From JBLHZY01 sp050633265 (GTDB taxonomy: Bacteria > Pseudomonadota > Alphaproteobacteria > Rhodobacterales > Rhodobacteraceae): a stretch of 64,000 bases of DNA. The notes beneath the pieces were generated by a model, which had not been told where the DNA came from, did no database searches, and worked only from the letters and a program-made list of their open reading frames with translations. Shown here piece after piece: positions 40,241-49,219 of the stretch. The position numbers and the translations under genes were made by a program. Position 1 is the stretch's first letter, and each line of letters opens with the position of its first letter. The DNA is taken from contig JBOEGE010000004.1 in NCBI GenBank assembly GCA_050633265.1, forward strand, positions 496,001-560,000, given 5' to 3'.

Positions 40241-40924
40241 ATGAAGCTTGCTGCGGACCTTTCTGAATTTCAAACCCGTCTGGGGCATCACTTTTCAGAC
40301 CCTGAATTGCTGGTGCGCGCGGTCACGCATTCCTCGCTTTCTACAACCACCCGCCCAGACAATCAGCGGCTCGAATTTCTCGGCGATCGGGTGCTTGGGC
40401 TGGTGATGTCTGAGGCGTTGTTTCAGGCGGATACGGGCGCGTCTGAAGGCCAGCTTGCGCCGCGATTTAATGCTTTGGTGCGCAAGGAAACCTGCGCGGC
40501 GATTGCGCGCGAGATCGAGCTTGGCACAGTGCTGAAATTGGGCCGCTCAGAGATGCTCTCTGGTGGGCGGCGCAAAGAGGCGCTGCTTGGGGATGCGATG
40601 GAAGCGGTGATTGCTGCGATCTATCTTGATGGTGGGTTTGAGGCGGCACGCGGCGTTATTCTGGCGCTTTGGGCCAAGCGGATTGAGAGCGTCGCAGAGG
40701 ATGCGCGCGATCCAAAAACCGCCCTGCAAGAATGGGCGCAAGCCCGCCGACAAAGCCCGCCAACTTATGTCGAGATTGCCCGCGAGGGCCCCGATCACGC
40801 CCCGATATTCACGATAGAGGCGCGCCTGCAAACGGGCGAAGCCGAAGCCGCAAAAGCGCCCTCAAAGCGCCAAGCAGAGCAAGCCGCCGCGCGCGCATTG
40901 CTCAAACGAATGGAGTCCCAATGA
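40241..40924 (+). CDS. rnc: Ribonuclease III
   Basis: The 227-residue enzyme has the catalytic signature NQRLEFLGDRVLGL (about residues 42-55) and GDAMEAVIAAIYLDGG, followed by a dsRNA-binding domain with ALQEWAQARRQSPPTYVE and the ending AKAPSKRQAEQAAARALL. It cuts double-stranded RNA such as the rRNA precursor. The ATG at 40241 with GAGGG upstream is preferred over the TTG just before it. It overlaps era by ATGA. Confidence 0.97.
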   Translation: MKLAADLSEFQTRLGHHFSDPELLVRAVTHSSLSTTTRPDNQRLEFLGDRVLGLVMSEALFQADTGASEGQLAPRFNALVRKETCAAIAREIELGTVLKLGRSEMLSGGRRKEALLGDAMEAVIAAIYLDGGFEAARGVILALWAKRIESVAEDARDPKTALQEWAQARRQSPPTYVEIAREGPDHAPIFTIEARLQTGEAEAAKAPSKRQAEQAAARALLKRMESQ

Positions 40925-41859
40925 TGGGCGAAGACATGATGGCCGATACAGGCAAAACGCGCGCCGGATTTGTTGCGCTGATTGGCGAGCCGAACGCGGG
41001 CAAATCGACGCTGCTCAACCGGATGGTTGGCGCGAAGGTTTCGATCGTAACCCACAAGGTTCAAACAACGCGGGCGCGCATTCGCGGCGTTGCGATTGAG
41101 GGCGAGACCCAGATCGTTTTCGTCGATACGCCGGGCCTGTTTGCGCCGCGCCGCCGGCTGGATCGCGCGATGGTGGCGGCCGCTTGGGGCGGGGCAGCGG
41201 ATGCGGATATTGTTGTTTTGATGATCGAGGCGCATCGCGGTATTACACCGGGCGTGCGTGCGATTTTGGAAGCCTTGGCCGAGCGCACAACTGGGCGCCC
41301 TGTTGCCCTTGCGATCAACAAAATTGATCGGGTGAAGGCGGATATTCTGCTAAAGCTTACCGAAGAAATGAACGCCGCCTTCCCGTTTGAAAAGACCTTT
41401 ATGATATCGGCCGAGAAGGGCCACGGCGTTGATGATCTTAAGGCGTGGTTGGCGCAAAGCCTGCCGATGGGCCCATGGCTTTACCCCGAGGATCAGATTG
41501 CCGATCTGCCCGTGCGGATGATCGCCGCCGAAGTGACTCGCGAAAAGCTGACCCTGCGCCTTCATCAAGAGCTGCCCTATCAGCTAACGGTTGAGACGGA
41601 AAAATGGGAAGAGCGCAAAGATGGCTCGGCCAAGATTGATCAGATCATCTATGTGATGCGCGACGGCCATAAGGGCATTTTGCTTGGTAAAAAAGGCGAG
41701 ACGATCAAAGCGGTTGGCAAGGCTGCGCGCGAAGATCTTGAAGAGTTTTTGGGCCGCAAGGTGCATCTTTTCTTGCAGGTTAAAGTGCGCCCCAACTGGC
41801 TTGAAGAGGCTGAGCGTTACGGCGAAATGGGGCTCGATTTTCGCGACGGCAACAGCTGA
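40921..41859 (+). CDS. era: GTPase Era
   Basis: The 312-residue protein has a GTPase domain (GEPNAGKSTLLNRMVGAKVSI, FVDTPGLF, NKID) and a C-terminal KH domain with GILLGKKGETIKAVGKAAREDLE. Era binds 16S rRNA and helps 30S assembly. The ATG at 40921 overlaps the rnc stop, with GGAG in front; a second ATG follows directly. Long in-frame extension into rnc is not used. Confidence 0.97.
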   Translation: MMGEDMMADTGKTRAGFVALIGEPNAGKSTLLNRMVGAKVSIVTHKVQTTRARIRGVAIEGETQIVFVDTPGLFAPRRRLDRAMVAAAWGGAADADIVVLMIEAHRGITPGVRAILEALAERTTGRPVALAINKIDRVKADILLKLTEEMNAAFPFEKTFMISAEKGHGVDDLKAWLAQSLPMGPWLYPEDQIADLPVRMIAAEVTREKLTLRLHQELPYQLTVETEKWEERKDGSAKIDQIIYVMRDGHKGILLGKKGETIKAVGKAAREDLEEFLGRKVHLFLQVKVRPNWLEEAERYGEMGLDFRDGNS

Positions 41860-42188
41860 TGCGGCTCACGTCGGATATGTGGGTTTCGGCCTATTTAGCC
41901 CGGCTTCGGCTTGCGGATATTCCGGCGTTTGTAACGGCCAAGGGCGATCCGACAGCCGGCGCTGTGATTGTTAAATCCAACCCTTTGGATGGTTCCGCCA
42001 AGGCCTTTGTTCGGGCCTTTGATTTGGCCTCCAACAAGCGGCGCTGGGATCTTTTGGCCGAAGGGGATGATGCAGACGTCGAGGCCGCATTGGCCCGGCA
42101 GCGCGGCTTTGATCCTGATCTTTGGGTGATCGAGGTTGAGGATCGCGAGGGGCGCACTTTGCTCGATCAGCCGGGGTTGAGCGAGTAG
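41859..42188 (+). CDS. DUF1491 family protein
   Basis: The 109-residue protein follows era with a one-base overlap (TGATG). It has MWVSAYLARLRLADIPAFV, AGAVIVKSN and RRQ-type RGFDPDLWVIEVEDREGRTLLD, which I know as DUF1491, a family in alphaproteobacteria that is usually found beside era and recO. No role is known to me. The next gene expected in the usual order, recO, comes only after the rfb genes. Confidence 0.9.
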   Translation: MRLTSDMWVSAYLARLRLADIPAFVTAKGDPTAGAVIVKSNPLDGSAKAFVRAFDLASNKRRWDLLAEGDDADVEAALARQRGFDPDLWVIEVEDREGRTLLDQPGLSE

Positions 42189-42192
42189 CGGA

Positions 42193-43083
<891 letters not shown>

Positions 43084-43086
43084 GGC

Positions 43087-43941
43087 TTAGGTCTCACTCG
43101 TTATGGTGGCGATCAAGGCAGGCAGGGAGGCGCGCCAATCGGGGCGTTTTATGCCGAAGGCTGTTTGGAGCGCGCTGCAATCCATGCGGGAATTGAGCGG
43201 GCGCGAAGCCGGCGTTGGGTAATCTTCGCTTGGGATGCCGTGGACTTTTGTTTTGAGGTTTGCCGCCTCAAAGATGGCGCGGGCGAAATCGGCCCAGCTG
43301 ACATCGGGCGCGCCGGAAAAATGATAGATACCGCTTTTTTCGGGCGCGGTTTTGAGCGCTTGGGCGATGGTCAGGCAGGCTTGGGCGATGGCGTGCGCTG
43401 GCGTTGGCCCGCCGATTTGATCGTTTACGATATTAAGGCTGTCGCGGGTGGCGCCGAGGCGCAGCATGGTGCGCAGGAAGTTGTTGCCCGTGCTGGAGTA
43501 AACCCAGCTTGTGCGCAGGATGGCATAGGTTCCGCCCGCCGCGCGCACGCCGCTTTCGCCTGCTTCTTTTGAGCGGCCATAGGCATTGATCGGGGCGGTT
43601 TTGGCCGTTGTTGCGAAGGGCGCGCTGCCTTGCCCATCGAGCACATAATCGGTCGAGATATGCACCAAGGGCGCGCCAATTTCAGCACAGGCGCGGGCCA
43701 TCATGGTTGGCGCGTGGACGTTGATGATCGTGGCATTTTGCTCATCCTCTTCGGCCGCATCAACGGCTGTATAGGCCGCAGCATTGATCACCGCAGAGGG
43801 GGCCATTTGGCGGATCACATCGGCGCAGGCGCGTGGATCGCTTAGATCAACCGTATCACGGCCAAGGGCGATGGCATCAGGGGCAAGGGCGCGCAATTCG
43901 CGGGCGACTTGGCCGGTTTCTCCAAAGATCAACAGGGGCAT
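43087..43941 (-). CDS. rfbD: dTDP-4-dehydrorhamnose reductase
   Basis: The 284-residue SDR-type enzyme makes dTDP-L-rhamnose with NAD(P)H. It has the Rossmann start LLIFGETGQVARELRAL, the conserved VINAAAYTAVDAAEED, HISTDYVLDG and the YGRSKEAGE catalytic pair, then RTSWVYSSTGNNFL. The first base of its ATG codon overlaps the rfbB stop. Function is clear from the sequence and from the complete pathway next to it. Confidence 0.96.
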   Translation of the reverse strand: MPLLIFGETGQVARELRALAPDAIALGRDTVDLSDPRACADVIRQMAPSAVINAAAYTAVDAAEEDEQNATIINVHAPTMMARACAEIGAPLVHISTDYVLDGQGSAPFATTAKTAPINAYGRSKEAGESGVRAAGGTYAILRTSWVYSSTGNNFLRTMLRLGATRDSLNIVNDQIGGPTPAHAIAQACLTIAQALKTAPEKSGIYHFSGAPDVSWADFARAIFEAANLKTKVHGIPSEDYPTPASRPLNSRMDCSALQTAFGIKRPDWRASLPALIATITSET

Positions 43942-44981
43942 TATGCGCCTTTCCCGAGGCGTTCACCAACACCTGTGCGGTTTTGCAGCGCTTGCCACCA
44001 AGCCTCGTTTTCCAGATACCACGCAACGGTTTGCATCAGCCCCTCTTGCAGGCCAATGCTTGGCGCCCAGCCCAGCTCATCTTTGATGCGGCTGGCGTTG
44101 ATCGCATAACGCGCATCATGGCCGGGGCGGTCTTGAACATGGGTGATCAGATCGCGGTAGGGCCGCGCGGCGGGGCGCAAGCGATCGAGCGCGGCGCAGA
44201 TCATCTCGACGATATCAATGTTGCGCGCCTCTGCATTGCCGCCGATGCAATAGGTCCGCCCGTTGAGCCCGTCTTGCAGAACGGTAAGGAGGGCTGTTGC
44301 GTGATCCTCAACATAGAGCCAATCGCGCACATTTTCGCCTTTGCCATAGATCGGGATCGGCTTGCCCGCCAAAGCATTGAGGATCACAACGGGGATTAGC
44401 TTTTCGGGGAACTGATAGGGGCCGTAATTGTTGGAGCAATTGGAGATCACAATGGGCAGCCCATAGGTTTCGCCCCAAGCGCGCACGAGGTGATCTGAGC
44501 TCGCTTTGGAAGATGAGTAGGGCGAGTTCGGGCGATAGGGGGTTTCCTCTTCGAACTGGCCGGTTGGGCCCAGCGTGCCAAAGACTTCATCCGTTGAAAT
44601 ATGGTGAAAACGAAAGCCTTTCGGCTTGCCTTCCGCCATCCAGAAAGCGCGCGCGGCTTCCAGCATGTGGTAGGTGCCAAGGACGTTGGTTTCAACAAAA
44701 TCCGCCGGGCTATCAATCGAGCGATCCACATGGCTTTCGGCCGCCAGATGCATCACCGCATCCGGGCGATGCGCAGCGAAAATGCGCGCAAGGGCTTGGG
44801 GATCGCGGATATCGGCCTGTTCAAACGCGTAGTTGGGATGTTGTGCCACGGAGGCGATATTCTCAAGGCAGGCCGCATAGGTCAGTGCATCAAGATTGAC
44901 GATTTCGTGGCCCTGCGCAATCGCTTGGCGCACAACAGCAGAGCCGATAAAACCTGCGCCTCCAGTGACTAGAATTTTCAT
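43941..44981 (-). CDS. rfbB: dTDP-glucose 4,6-dehydratase
   Basis: The 346-residue extended SDR has MKILVTGGAGFIGSAVVR, HLAAESHVDRSID, the STDEVFGTLG active-site region and YSSSKASSDHLVRAW with Tyr and Lys, then YGPYQFPEKLIPV. It turns dTDP-glucose into dTDP-4-dehydro-6-deoxyglucose. It overlaps rfbC by ATGA and rfbD by one base. Confidence 0.97.
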   Translation of the reverse strand: MKILVTGGAGFIGSAVVRQAIAQGHEIVNLDALTYAACLENIASVAQHPNYAFEQADIRDPQALARIFAAHRPDAVMHLAAESHVDRSIDSPADFVETNVLGTYHMLEAARAFWMAEGKPKGFRFHHISTDEVFGTLGPTGQFEEETPYRPNSPYSSSKASSDHLVRAWGETYGLPIVISNCSNNYGPYQFPEKLIPVVILNALAGKPIPIYGKGENVRDWLYVEDHATALLTVLQDGLNGRTYCIGGNAEARNIDIVEMICAALDRLRPAARPYRDLITHVQDRPGHDARYAINASRIKDELGWAPSIGLQEGLMQTVAWYLENEAWWQALQNRTGVGERLGKGA

Positions 44982-45544
44982 CGCGTGGCCTCATAGGTAA
45001 AGGGCGAAGGCGCTTGGCTTAAATGTGGTGCTGCACTGTCTTTGGCAGAGAGGATTGGCGCGCCGGTGAGGCCCCAATCAATGCCGATTTCCGGATCGTC
45101 CCAGCGAATGCCACCATCGGCTTCGGGGGCGTAATGCGTGGTACATTTATAGGCGATTTCGGTGTTGGGGGCGCGGGTGACAAAGCCGTGAAGAAAGCCT
45201 GCGGGGATCAGCAATTGTTGGCCGGTTTGGGGCGAAAGCTCGATCCCGAACCATTGGCCGAATGTGGGCGATCCGGCGCGGTAATCCACCGCGACATCAA
45301 ACAAAAGCCCCTGCACGCATCGGACGAGCTTGGCCTGCGCAAAGGGGGGCGCCTGGTAATGCAACCCGCGCAATGTGCCTGTGTCGGCGGATAGGGAATG
45401 ATTGTCTTGGACGAATTCAATATCAAGGCCAGCGGCGGCCATGGTCGCTTTGTTCCAGCTCTCGGAAAACCAGCCGCGCGCATCGCCGTGGCGCTTTGGC
45501 GTGAGGATAAGGACACCGGGTAACGGGGTTTGGTCAACTTGCAA
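44978..45544 (-). CDS. rfbC: dTDP-4-dehydrorhamnose 3,5-epimerase
   Basis: The cupin-fold enzyme has LTPKRHGDARGWFSESWN, FVQDNHSLSADTGTLRGLHYQAPPFAQAKLVRC with the catalytic His, and VAVDYRAGSPTFGQW-like DVAVDYRAGSPTF, then IPAGFLHGF. I choose TTG at 45544 as start: GAAAGGA lies six bases before it, and the protein then begins MQVDQTPLPGV, the family norm at 188 residues. The ATG at 45550 touches the ribosome site directly, which is too close. It is the first gene of the rfbCBDA unit. Confidence 0.93.
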   Translation of the reverse strand: MQVDQTPLPGVLILTPKRHGDARGWFSESWNKATMAAAGLDIEFVQDNHSLSADTGTLRGLHYQAPPFAQAKLVRCVQGLLFDVAVDYRAGSPTFGQWFGIELSPQTGQQLLIPAGFLHGFVTRAPNTEIAYKCTTHYAPEADGGIRWDDPEIGIDWGLTGAPILSAKDSAAPHLSQAPSPFTYEATR

Positions 45545-45656
45545 AATCATTCCTTTCGGCAGGCTTGGCGTTAGCTACTACAGTTTTTAGCAGAGGGTAA
45601 AGGGAGGGTCGCACTGGCAACTTGCGCAAGCGCTTGTTGGGGCGGATAGTGCGGCC

Positions 45657-46385
45657 ATGGAATGGCGGGATCAAGGGGCGGTGCTGAGTGTGCGGCGGCA
45701 TGGGGAGACTTCGGCGATTGTCGAGGTGTTCACAGCCGCGCATGGGCGGCACGCAGGGGTTGTGCGGGGCGGGGTCTCGCGCAAGCTTGCGCCTATATTG
45801 CAGCCCGGCGCGCAGATTGATGTGACGTGGCGGGCGCGATTGGACGAACATTTGGGCGCCTTTACGGTAGAGCCGATCCGCTCGCGTGCGGCGGCGATTA
45901 TGGCGGATCGGGGCGCTTTGGCGGCGCTGAATGCCGTGACTGGGTTGCTGGCCTTTTCCCTGCCAGAGCGCGAGCCGCACCCGTTTCTTTATCGCAGCTC
46001 TTTGGCGCTTCTCGATCTGTTGGGGCATTCGCCGGATTGGCCCGTTGCTTACTTGCAGTGGGAGCTTTCGATGCTCGAAGAGCTTGGCTTTGGGCTTGAT
46101 CTTTCGTCTTGCGCTGTGACGGGCAGCCGCGATGATTTGGCCTATGTCAGCCCGCGCACGGGGCGCGCTGTTTCGGCAGAGGCGGCGGGGGATTGGGCGG
46201 ATCGGCTTTTGCCTTTGCCGATGTGTTTGCTCGGGCAATCGCCCCTTGATATGGCGGAAATCCGCGAAGGGATGCGCACCACGGGGCATTTCCTCAATCG
46301 GCTCGCAGCCGAGATGGGCAATCGCCCCTTGCCTGGCGTGCGCCAGAGGCTTTTGGATGTTTTGGCCAAGAGTGCGCAACCGTAA
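45657..46385 (+). CDS. recO: DNA repair protein RecO
   Basis: The 242-residue protein has the N-terminal OB-fold (EWRDQGAVLSVRRHGETSAIVEVFTAAHGRHAGVVRGG) and the helical RecO part with LELGF-like MLEELGFGLDLSSCAVTG. It loads RecA together with RecR in gap repair. The usual zinc site is reduced, with a single Cys at LSSCAVTG, as in many alphaproteobacteria. In related genomes it follows DUF1491 directly; here the rfb genes lie between. Confidence 0.95.
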   Translation: MEWRDQGAVLSVRRHGETSAIVEVFTAAHGRHAGVVRGGVSRKLAPILQPGAQIDVTWRARLDEHLGAFTVEPIRSRAAAIMADRGALAALNAVTGLLAFSLPEREPHPFLYRSSLALLDLLGHSPDWPVAYLQWELSMLEELGFGLDLSSCAVTGSRDDLAYVSPRTGRAVSAEAAGDWADRLLPLPMCLLGQSPLDMAEIREGMRTTGHFLNRLAAEMGNRPLPGVRQRLLDVLAKSAQP

Positions 46386-46388
46386 GTA

Positions 46389-46424
46389 AAAAAAGGCGGC
46401 CCCGTTTCCAGAGCCGCCCTTTTA
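46389..46424. terminator. Bidirectional terminator between recO and mcd
   Basis: AAAAGGCGGC (46391-46400) pairs with GCCGCCCTTTT (46413-46423), with A and T runs on the two sides, so it can serve both convergent genes. Confidence 0.85.
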
Positions 46425-46442
46425 TCTATTTGAAAGCTCGTT

Positions 46443-48098
46443 TCAGGCCAGCAAACGGCGCGCAATCACTTGGGCTTGGATTTCGCCTGCGCCCTCAAAG
46501 ATATTGAGAATACGCGCATCGCAAAGGATGCGGCTGATCTGATATTCCAGCGCAAAGCCGTTGCCACCATGGATTTGCAGCGCATTATCCGCCGCCGCCC
46601 AAGCGACGCGCGCCCCAAGCAGCTTGGCCATGCCTGCCTCAAGATCGCAGCGCTGATCGTGATCCTTTTGCCAAGCGGAATAATAGGTCAGCTGGCGGGC
46701 AACCATGATCTCAACCGCCATCATCGCAAGCTTGTCAGAGACGCGCGGGAAGTTGATCAGCGATTTGCCGAATTGCTTGCGATCGATTGCGTATTGCATC
46801 CCAACCTCAAGCGCATTTTGGGCAACGCCAATGGCGCGGGCGGCTGTCTGGATGCGGGCGCTCTCAAAGGTCTGCATCAGCTGTTTGAAGCCTTGGCCCT
46901 CAACCCCGCCAAGCAGGTTCTCGCCTTTGATTTTGAAGCCATCAAAGCCAAGCTCAAATTCCTTCATGCCGCGATAGCCAAGCACTTCGATTTCGCCGCC
47001 TGTCATGCCCGGTGTCGGGAAGGGATTGGCATCATCACCGCGCTCTTTTTCCGCGAGAAACATCGAGAGGCCTTTGTAATCCGACGTCTCTGAATCGGTG
47101 CGCACGAGCATGGTCATCACATCGGCGCGGGCTGCGTGGGTGATCCATGTTTTGTTGCCGGTGACCTCGTAATCATCGCCAACTTTCACCGCGCGGGTGC
47201 GCAAAGAGCCCAGATCAGAGCCTGTGTTTGGCTCGGTGAAAACGGCTGTTGGCAGGATTTCGGCAGAGGCAATTTTGGGCAGCCAATGGGCCTTTTGTTC
47301 ATCCGTTCCGCCACAAAGGATCAGCTCGGCCGCGATCTCGGAGCGCGTGCCCAAGGAGCCAACACCAATATAGCCGCGCGAGAGCTCTTCCGAGACCACA
47401 CACATCGAAGCCTTAGACATGCCAAAGCCGCCGTATTCCTCAGGAATGGTCAGGCCAAACACGCCGAGCTCGCCCATTTCCTCAAGGATATCCATCGGGA
47501 TGTAATCATCTTTGAGATGCCACTCATGGGCATTTGGAACAACGCGATCATCGGCAAAGCGGCGGAACTGCGCGCGGATCATTTCGAGCTCTTCATCAAG
47601 GCCGGTGGCGCCGAAAGTGGCGTGGCCCTGATTTTCTTGCATCAGCGCAACAAGGCGGGCGCGGGCCGCAGGGCTATTGCCGCTTTCGCTCAAAGTGGCG
47701 GCCGCGCCGCTCATCAAGGTTTGCGTGTCCGATTGGCTGAGCCCCATGTTTTGCAGGCGGGCGATCTCGCCTTGGTTCATCGGGATGCCGCCGGCGATCT
47801 GCATCAGATATTCGCCAAATGAAATTTGCAGGATCAGCGCTTCCATCTCGCCAAAACGGCCCTCATTTTCAAGCTTGCGCGCCCAAGCATGCATCTGGCG
47901 CAGCGCTTCAACATAAGTGGCAAGCCAAGCATATCCATGGGTTGCGGATTGTTCTTGCTCGATAAGGGCCGCAGATACCTTTTCGCCATCAACAACACGG
48001 GCGCGCACAGATTGGCGGGCCTTTTCGAGCAAGGATTCAACGGGGGCAATCGCCGTCTCTGTAAGGGAAAGCAGATCTGCAAGAAGCGGGCTTGTCAT
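46443..48098 (-). CDS. mcd: (2S)-methylsuccinyl-CoA dehydrogenase-type acyl-CoA dehydrogenase
   Basis: The 551-residue protein has an acyl-CoA dehydrogenase core from about residue 165 (IRAQFRRFADDRVVPNAHEW, AVFTEPNTGSDLGSL, ITHAARADV, YAIDRKQFGKSLINFPRV, QIHGGNGFALEYQISRILCDARILNIFEGAGEIQ) plus an N-terminal extension of ~165 residues with YAWLATYVEALRQMHAWA. This extension is characteristic of Mcd, the FAD enzyme that oxidises methylsuccinyl-CoA to mesaconyl-CoA in the ethylmalonyl-CoA pathway of Rhodobacter. Electrons go to ETF, whose genes are at 58618-60302. The ATG is preceded by AGGA. Another long acyl-CoA dehydrogenase cannot be fully excluded. Confidence 0.85.
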   Translation of the reverse strand: MTSPLLADLLSLTETAIAPVESLLEKARQSVRARVVDGEKVSAALIEQEQSATHGYAWLATYVEALRQMHAWARKLENEGRFGEMEALILQISFGEYLMQIAGGIPMNQGEIARLQNMGLSQSDTQTLMSGAAATLSESGNSPAARARLVALMQENQGHATFGATGLDEELEMIRAQFRRFADDRVVPNAHEWHLKDDYIPMDILEEMGELGVFGLTIPEEYGGFGMSKASMCVVSEELSRGYIGVGSLGTRSEIAAELILCGGTDEQKAHWLPKIASAEILPTAVFTEPNTGSDLGSLRTRAVKVGDDYEVTGNKTWITHAARADVMTMLVRTDSETSDYKGLSMFLAEKERGDDANPFPTPGMTGGEIEVLGYRGMKEFELGFDGFKIKGENLLGGVEGQGFKQLMQTFESARIQTAARAIGVAQNALEVGMQYAIDRKQFGKSLINFPRVSDKLAMMAVEIMVARQLTYYSAWQKDHDQRCDLEAGMAKLLGARVAWAAADNALQIHGGNGFALEYQISRILCDARILNIFEGAGEIQAQVIARRLLA

Positions 48099-48291
48099 GG
48101 CGGTATCCTGTCTGTCGTCGGCGGTTTATCTGATGGCTTTAGAGTCAGTCTGACATATTTTGTTTGCAGGTGCAGCGCAATTATAATTCGTCTTTTTCAT
48201 AGCGCGCGCACGAAAAGAACCTTGCGGAATTTCGCTGCATTGTGCGCTTGGCTCGCGTAGAGATGGGGCAAATCAGCTTAGGAGCCAGCAA

Positions 48292-49074
48292 ATGGGCGCA
48301 AATGTCGCACAGATCGTCGCGCAAACAGAGCCGCATATCATCGCGCTTGTAATCATGACGGCCCTTATCGCGGGCTTTGTAAAAGGCGCGGTGGGATTCG
48401 CGCTGCCGATGATCATGATTTCAGTGATGGGCTCGTTTCTTTCGCCCGAGCTGGCCTTGGCCGCGCTGATCGTTCCAACAGTGCTTGCAAATCTCTGGCA
48501 AGCTTCACGCGGCGGTGTTTCCGGGGCGATTTTGGCGCTGCGTGAATTCTGGCTCTATATCGTTATGCTTTTGGCACTGATCGCGATTTCGGCGCGGCTG
48601 GTGATCTTGTTGCCAGATCAGATCATCTTCTTGATCCTTGGCATACCCGTTGCGCTCTTTTCAATCATGCAGCTTGCAGGCTGGCGCTTTCATATCCCGC
48701 CGTCTCGCCGCCGCTTGGCGGATCTGACGCTTGGTGCAGCTTCTGGATTTGTTGGCGGGATATCCGGTGTCTGGGGGCCGCTCACAGTGGCTTATCTTAC
48801 CGCGCTCGACACGCCAAAAAAGGTACAGGTACAAGCGATTGGTGTGATCTTTGCCTCTGGCGCGGTCATGCTCTTTTTCGCGCATATTGTATCGGGGGTT
48901 TTAACCGGGCCGCGGCTTGGGCTTTCCGTGGCGATGATCGTGCCTGTTCTTGCGGGGATGGCGCTTGGAATTATGGTTCAGGATCGCCTTGATCAGGAAA
49001 AGTTTCGCCGCGCAACGCTTGCTGTTTTGGTTTTGGCTGGGCTGAACTTGGTGCGCCGGGGATTGATGGGCTAA
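48292..49074 (+). CDS. TauE/SafE family sulfite/organic anion exporter
   Basis: The 260-residue protein has seven or eight membrane helices and the duplicated TauE/SafE motif: GFVKGAVGFALPMIMISVMGS in the first half and AASGFVGGISGVWGPLTVAYL in the second. Family members move sulfite, sulfoacetate or similar anions across the inner membrane. TAGGAG precedes the ATG. The substrate is not known and its neighbours give no clue. Confidence 0.92.
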   Translation: MGANVAQIVAQTEPHIIALVIMTALIAGFVKGAVGFALPMIMISVMGSFLSPELALAALIVPTVLANLWQASRGGVSGAILALREFWLYIVMLLALIAISARLVILLPDQIIFLILGIPVALFSIMQLAGWRFHIPPSRRRLADLTLGAASGFVGGISGVWGPLTVAYLTALDTPKKVQVQAIGVIFASGAVMLFFAHIVSGVLTGPRLGLSVAMIVPVLAGMALGIMVQDRLDQEKFRRATLAVLVLAGLNLVRRGLMG

Positions 49075-49080
49075 GCGCCT

Positions 49081-49160
49081 GACTTTTTCTTGGCACAAAT
49101 ACTCAAAACCCGGCGCTCGCGGCAGGCGTTGTCTTTGAGTATTTAATCCAAGAAAAAGTG
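49081..49160. repeat. Inverted pair of family A repeats
   Basis: Two 27 bp copies (49081-49107 in minus orientation and 49134-49160 in plus) match each other in 23 of 27 positions and enclose 26 bp. A transcript in either direction could fold into a long stem. The right copy matches the copy at 25971 in the cob operon almost fully. The pair lies between the TauE gene and pckA terminator. Confidence 0.85.
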
Positions 49161-49171
49161 GGCTATCCAAT

Positions 49172-49203
49172 AAAAAAGGCCGGGTGCAATGACCCGGCCT
49201 TAT
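49172..49203 (-). terminator. Rho-independent terminator of pckA
   Basis: Minus strand: AAGGCCGGGTC, loop, then its complement and TTTTTTA. The stem is AAGGCCGGGT/ACCCGGCCTT (49177-49201), 17 bp after the pckA stop. Confidence 0.9.
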
Positions 49204-49219
49204 ACAAGATTTGAATGGT

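Noticed and set aside
40732..40920. Era starting 63 codons earlier
   Set aside because: That part lies inside rnc in another frame. The ATG at 40921 overlaps the rnc stop, has GGAG upstream and gives the normal Era length.
49081..49160. Inverted family A repeats as the terminator of the TauE/SafE gene
   Set aside because: The arms are long and imperfect with a 26 bp loop, and the same unit occurs singly inside the cob operon, so a dispersed repeat is more likely than a dedicated terminator.
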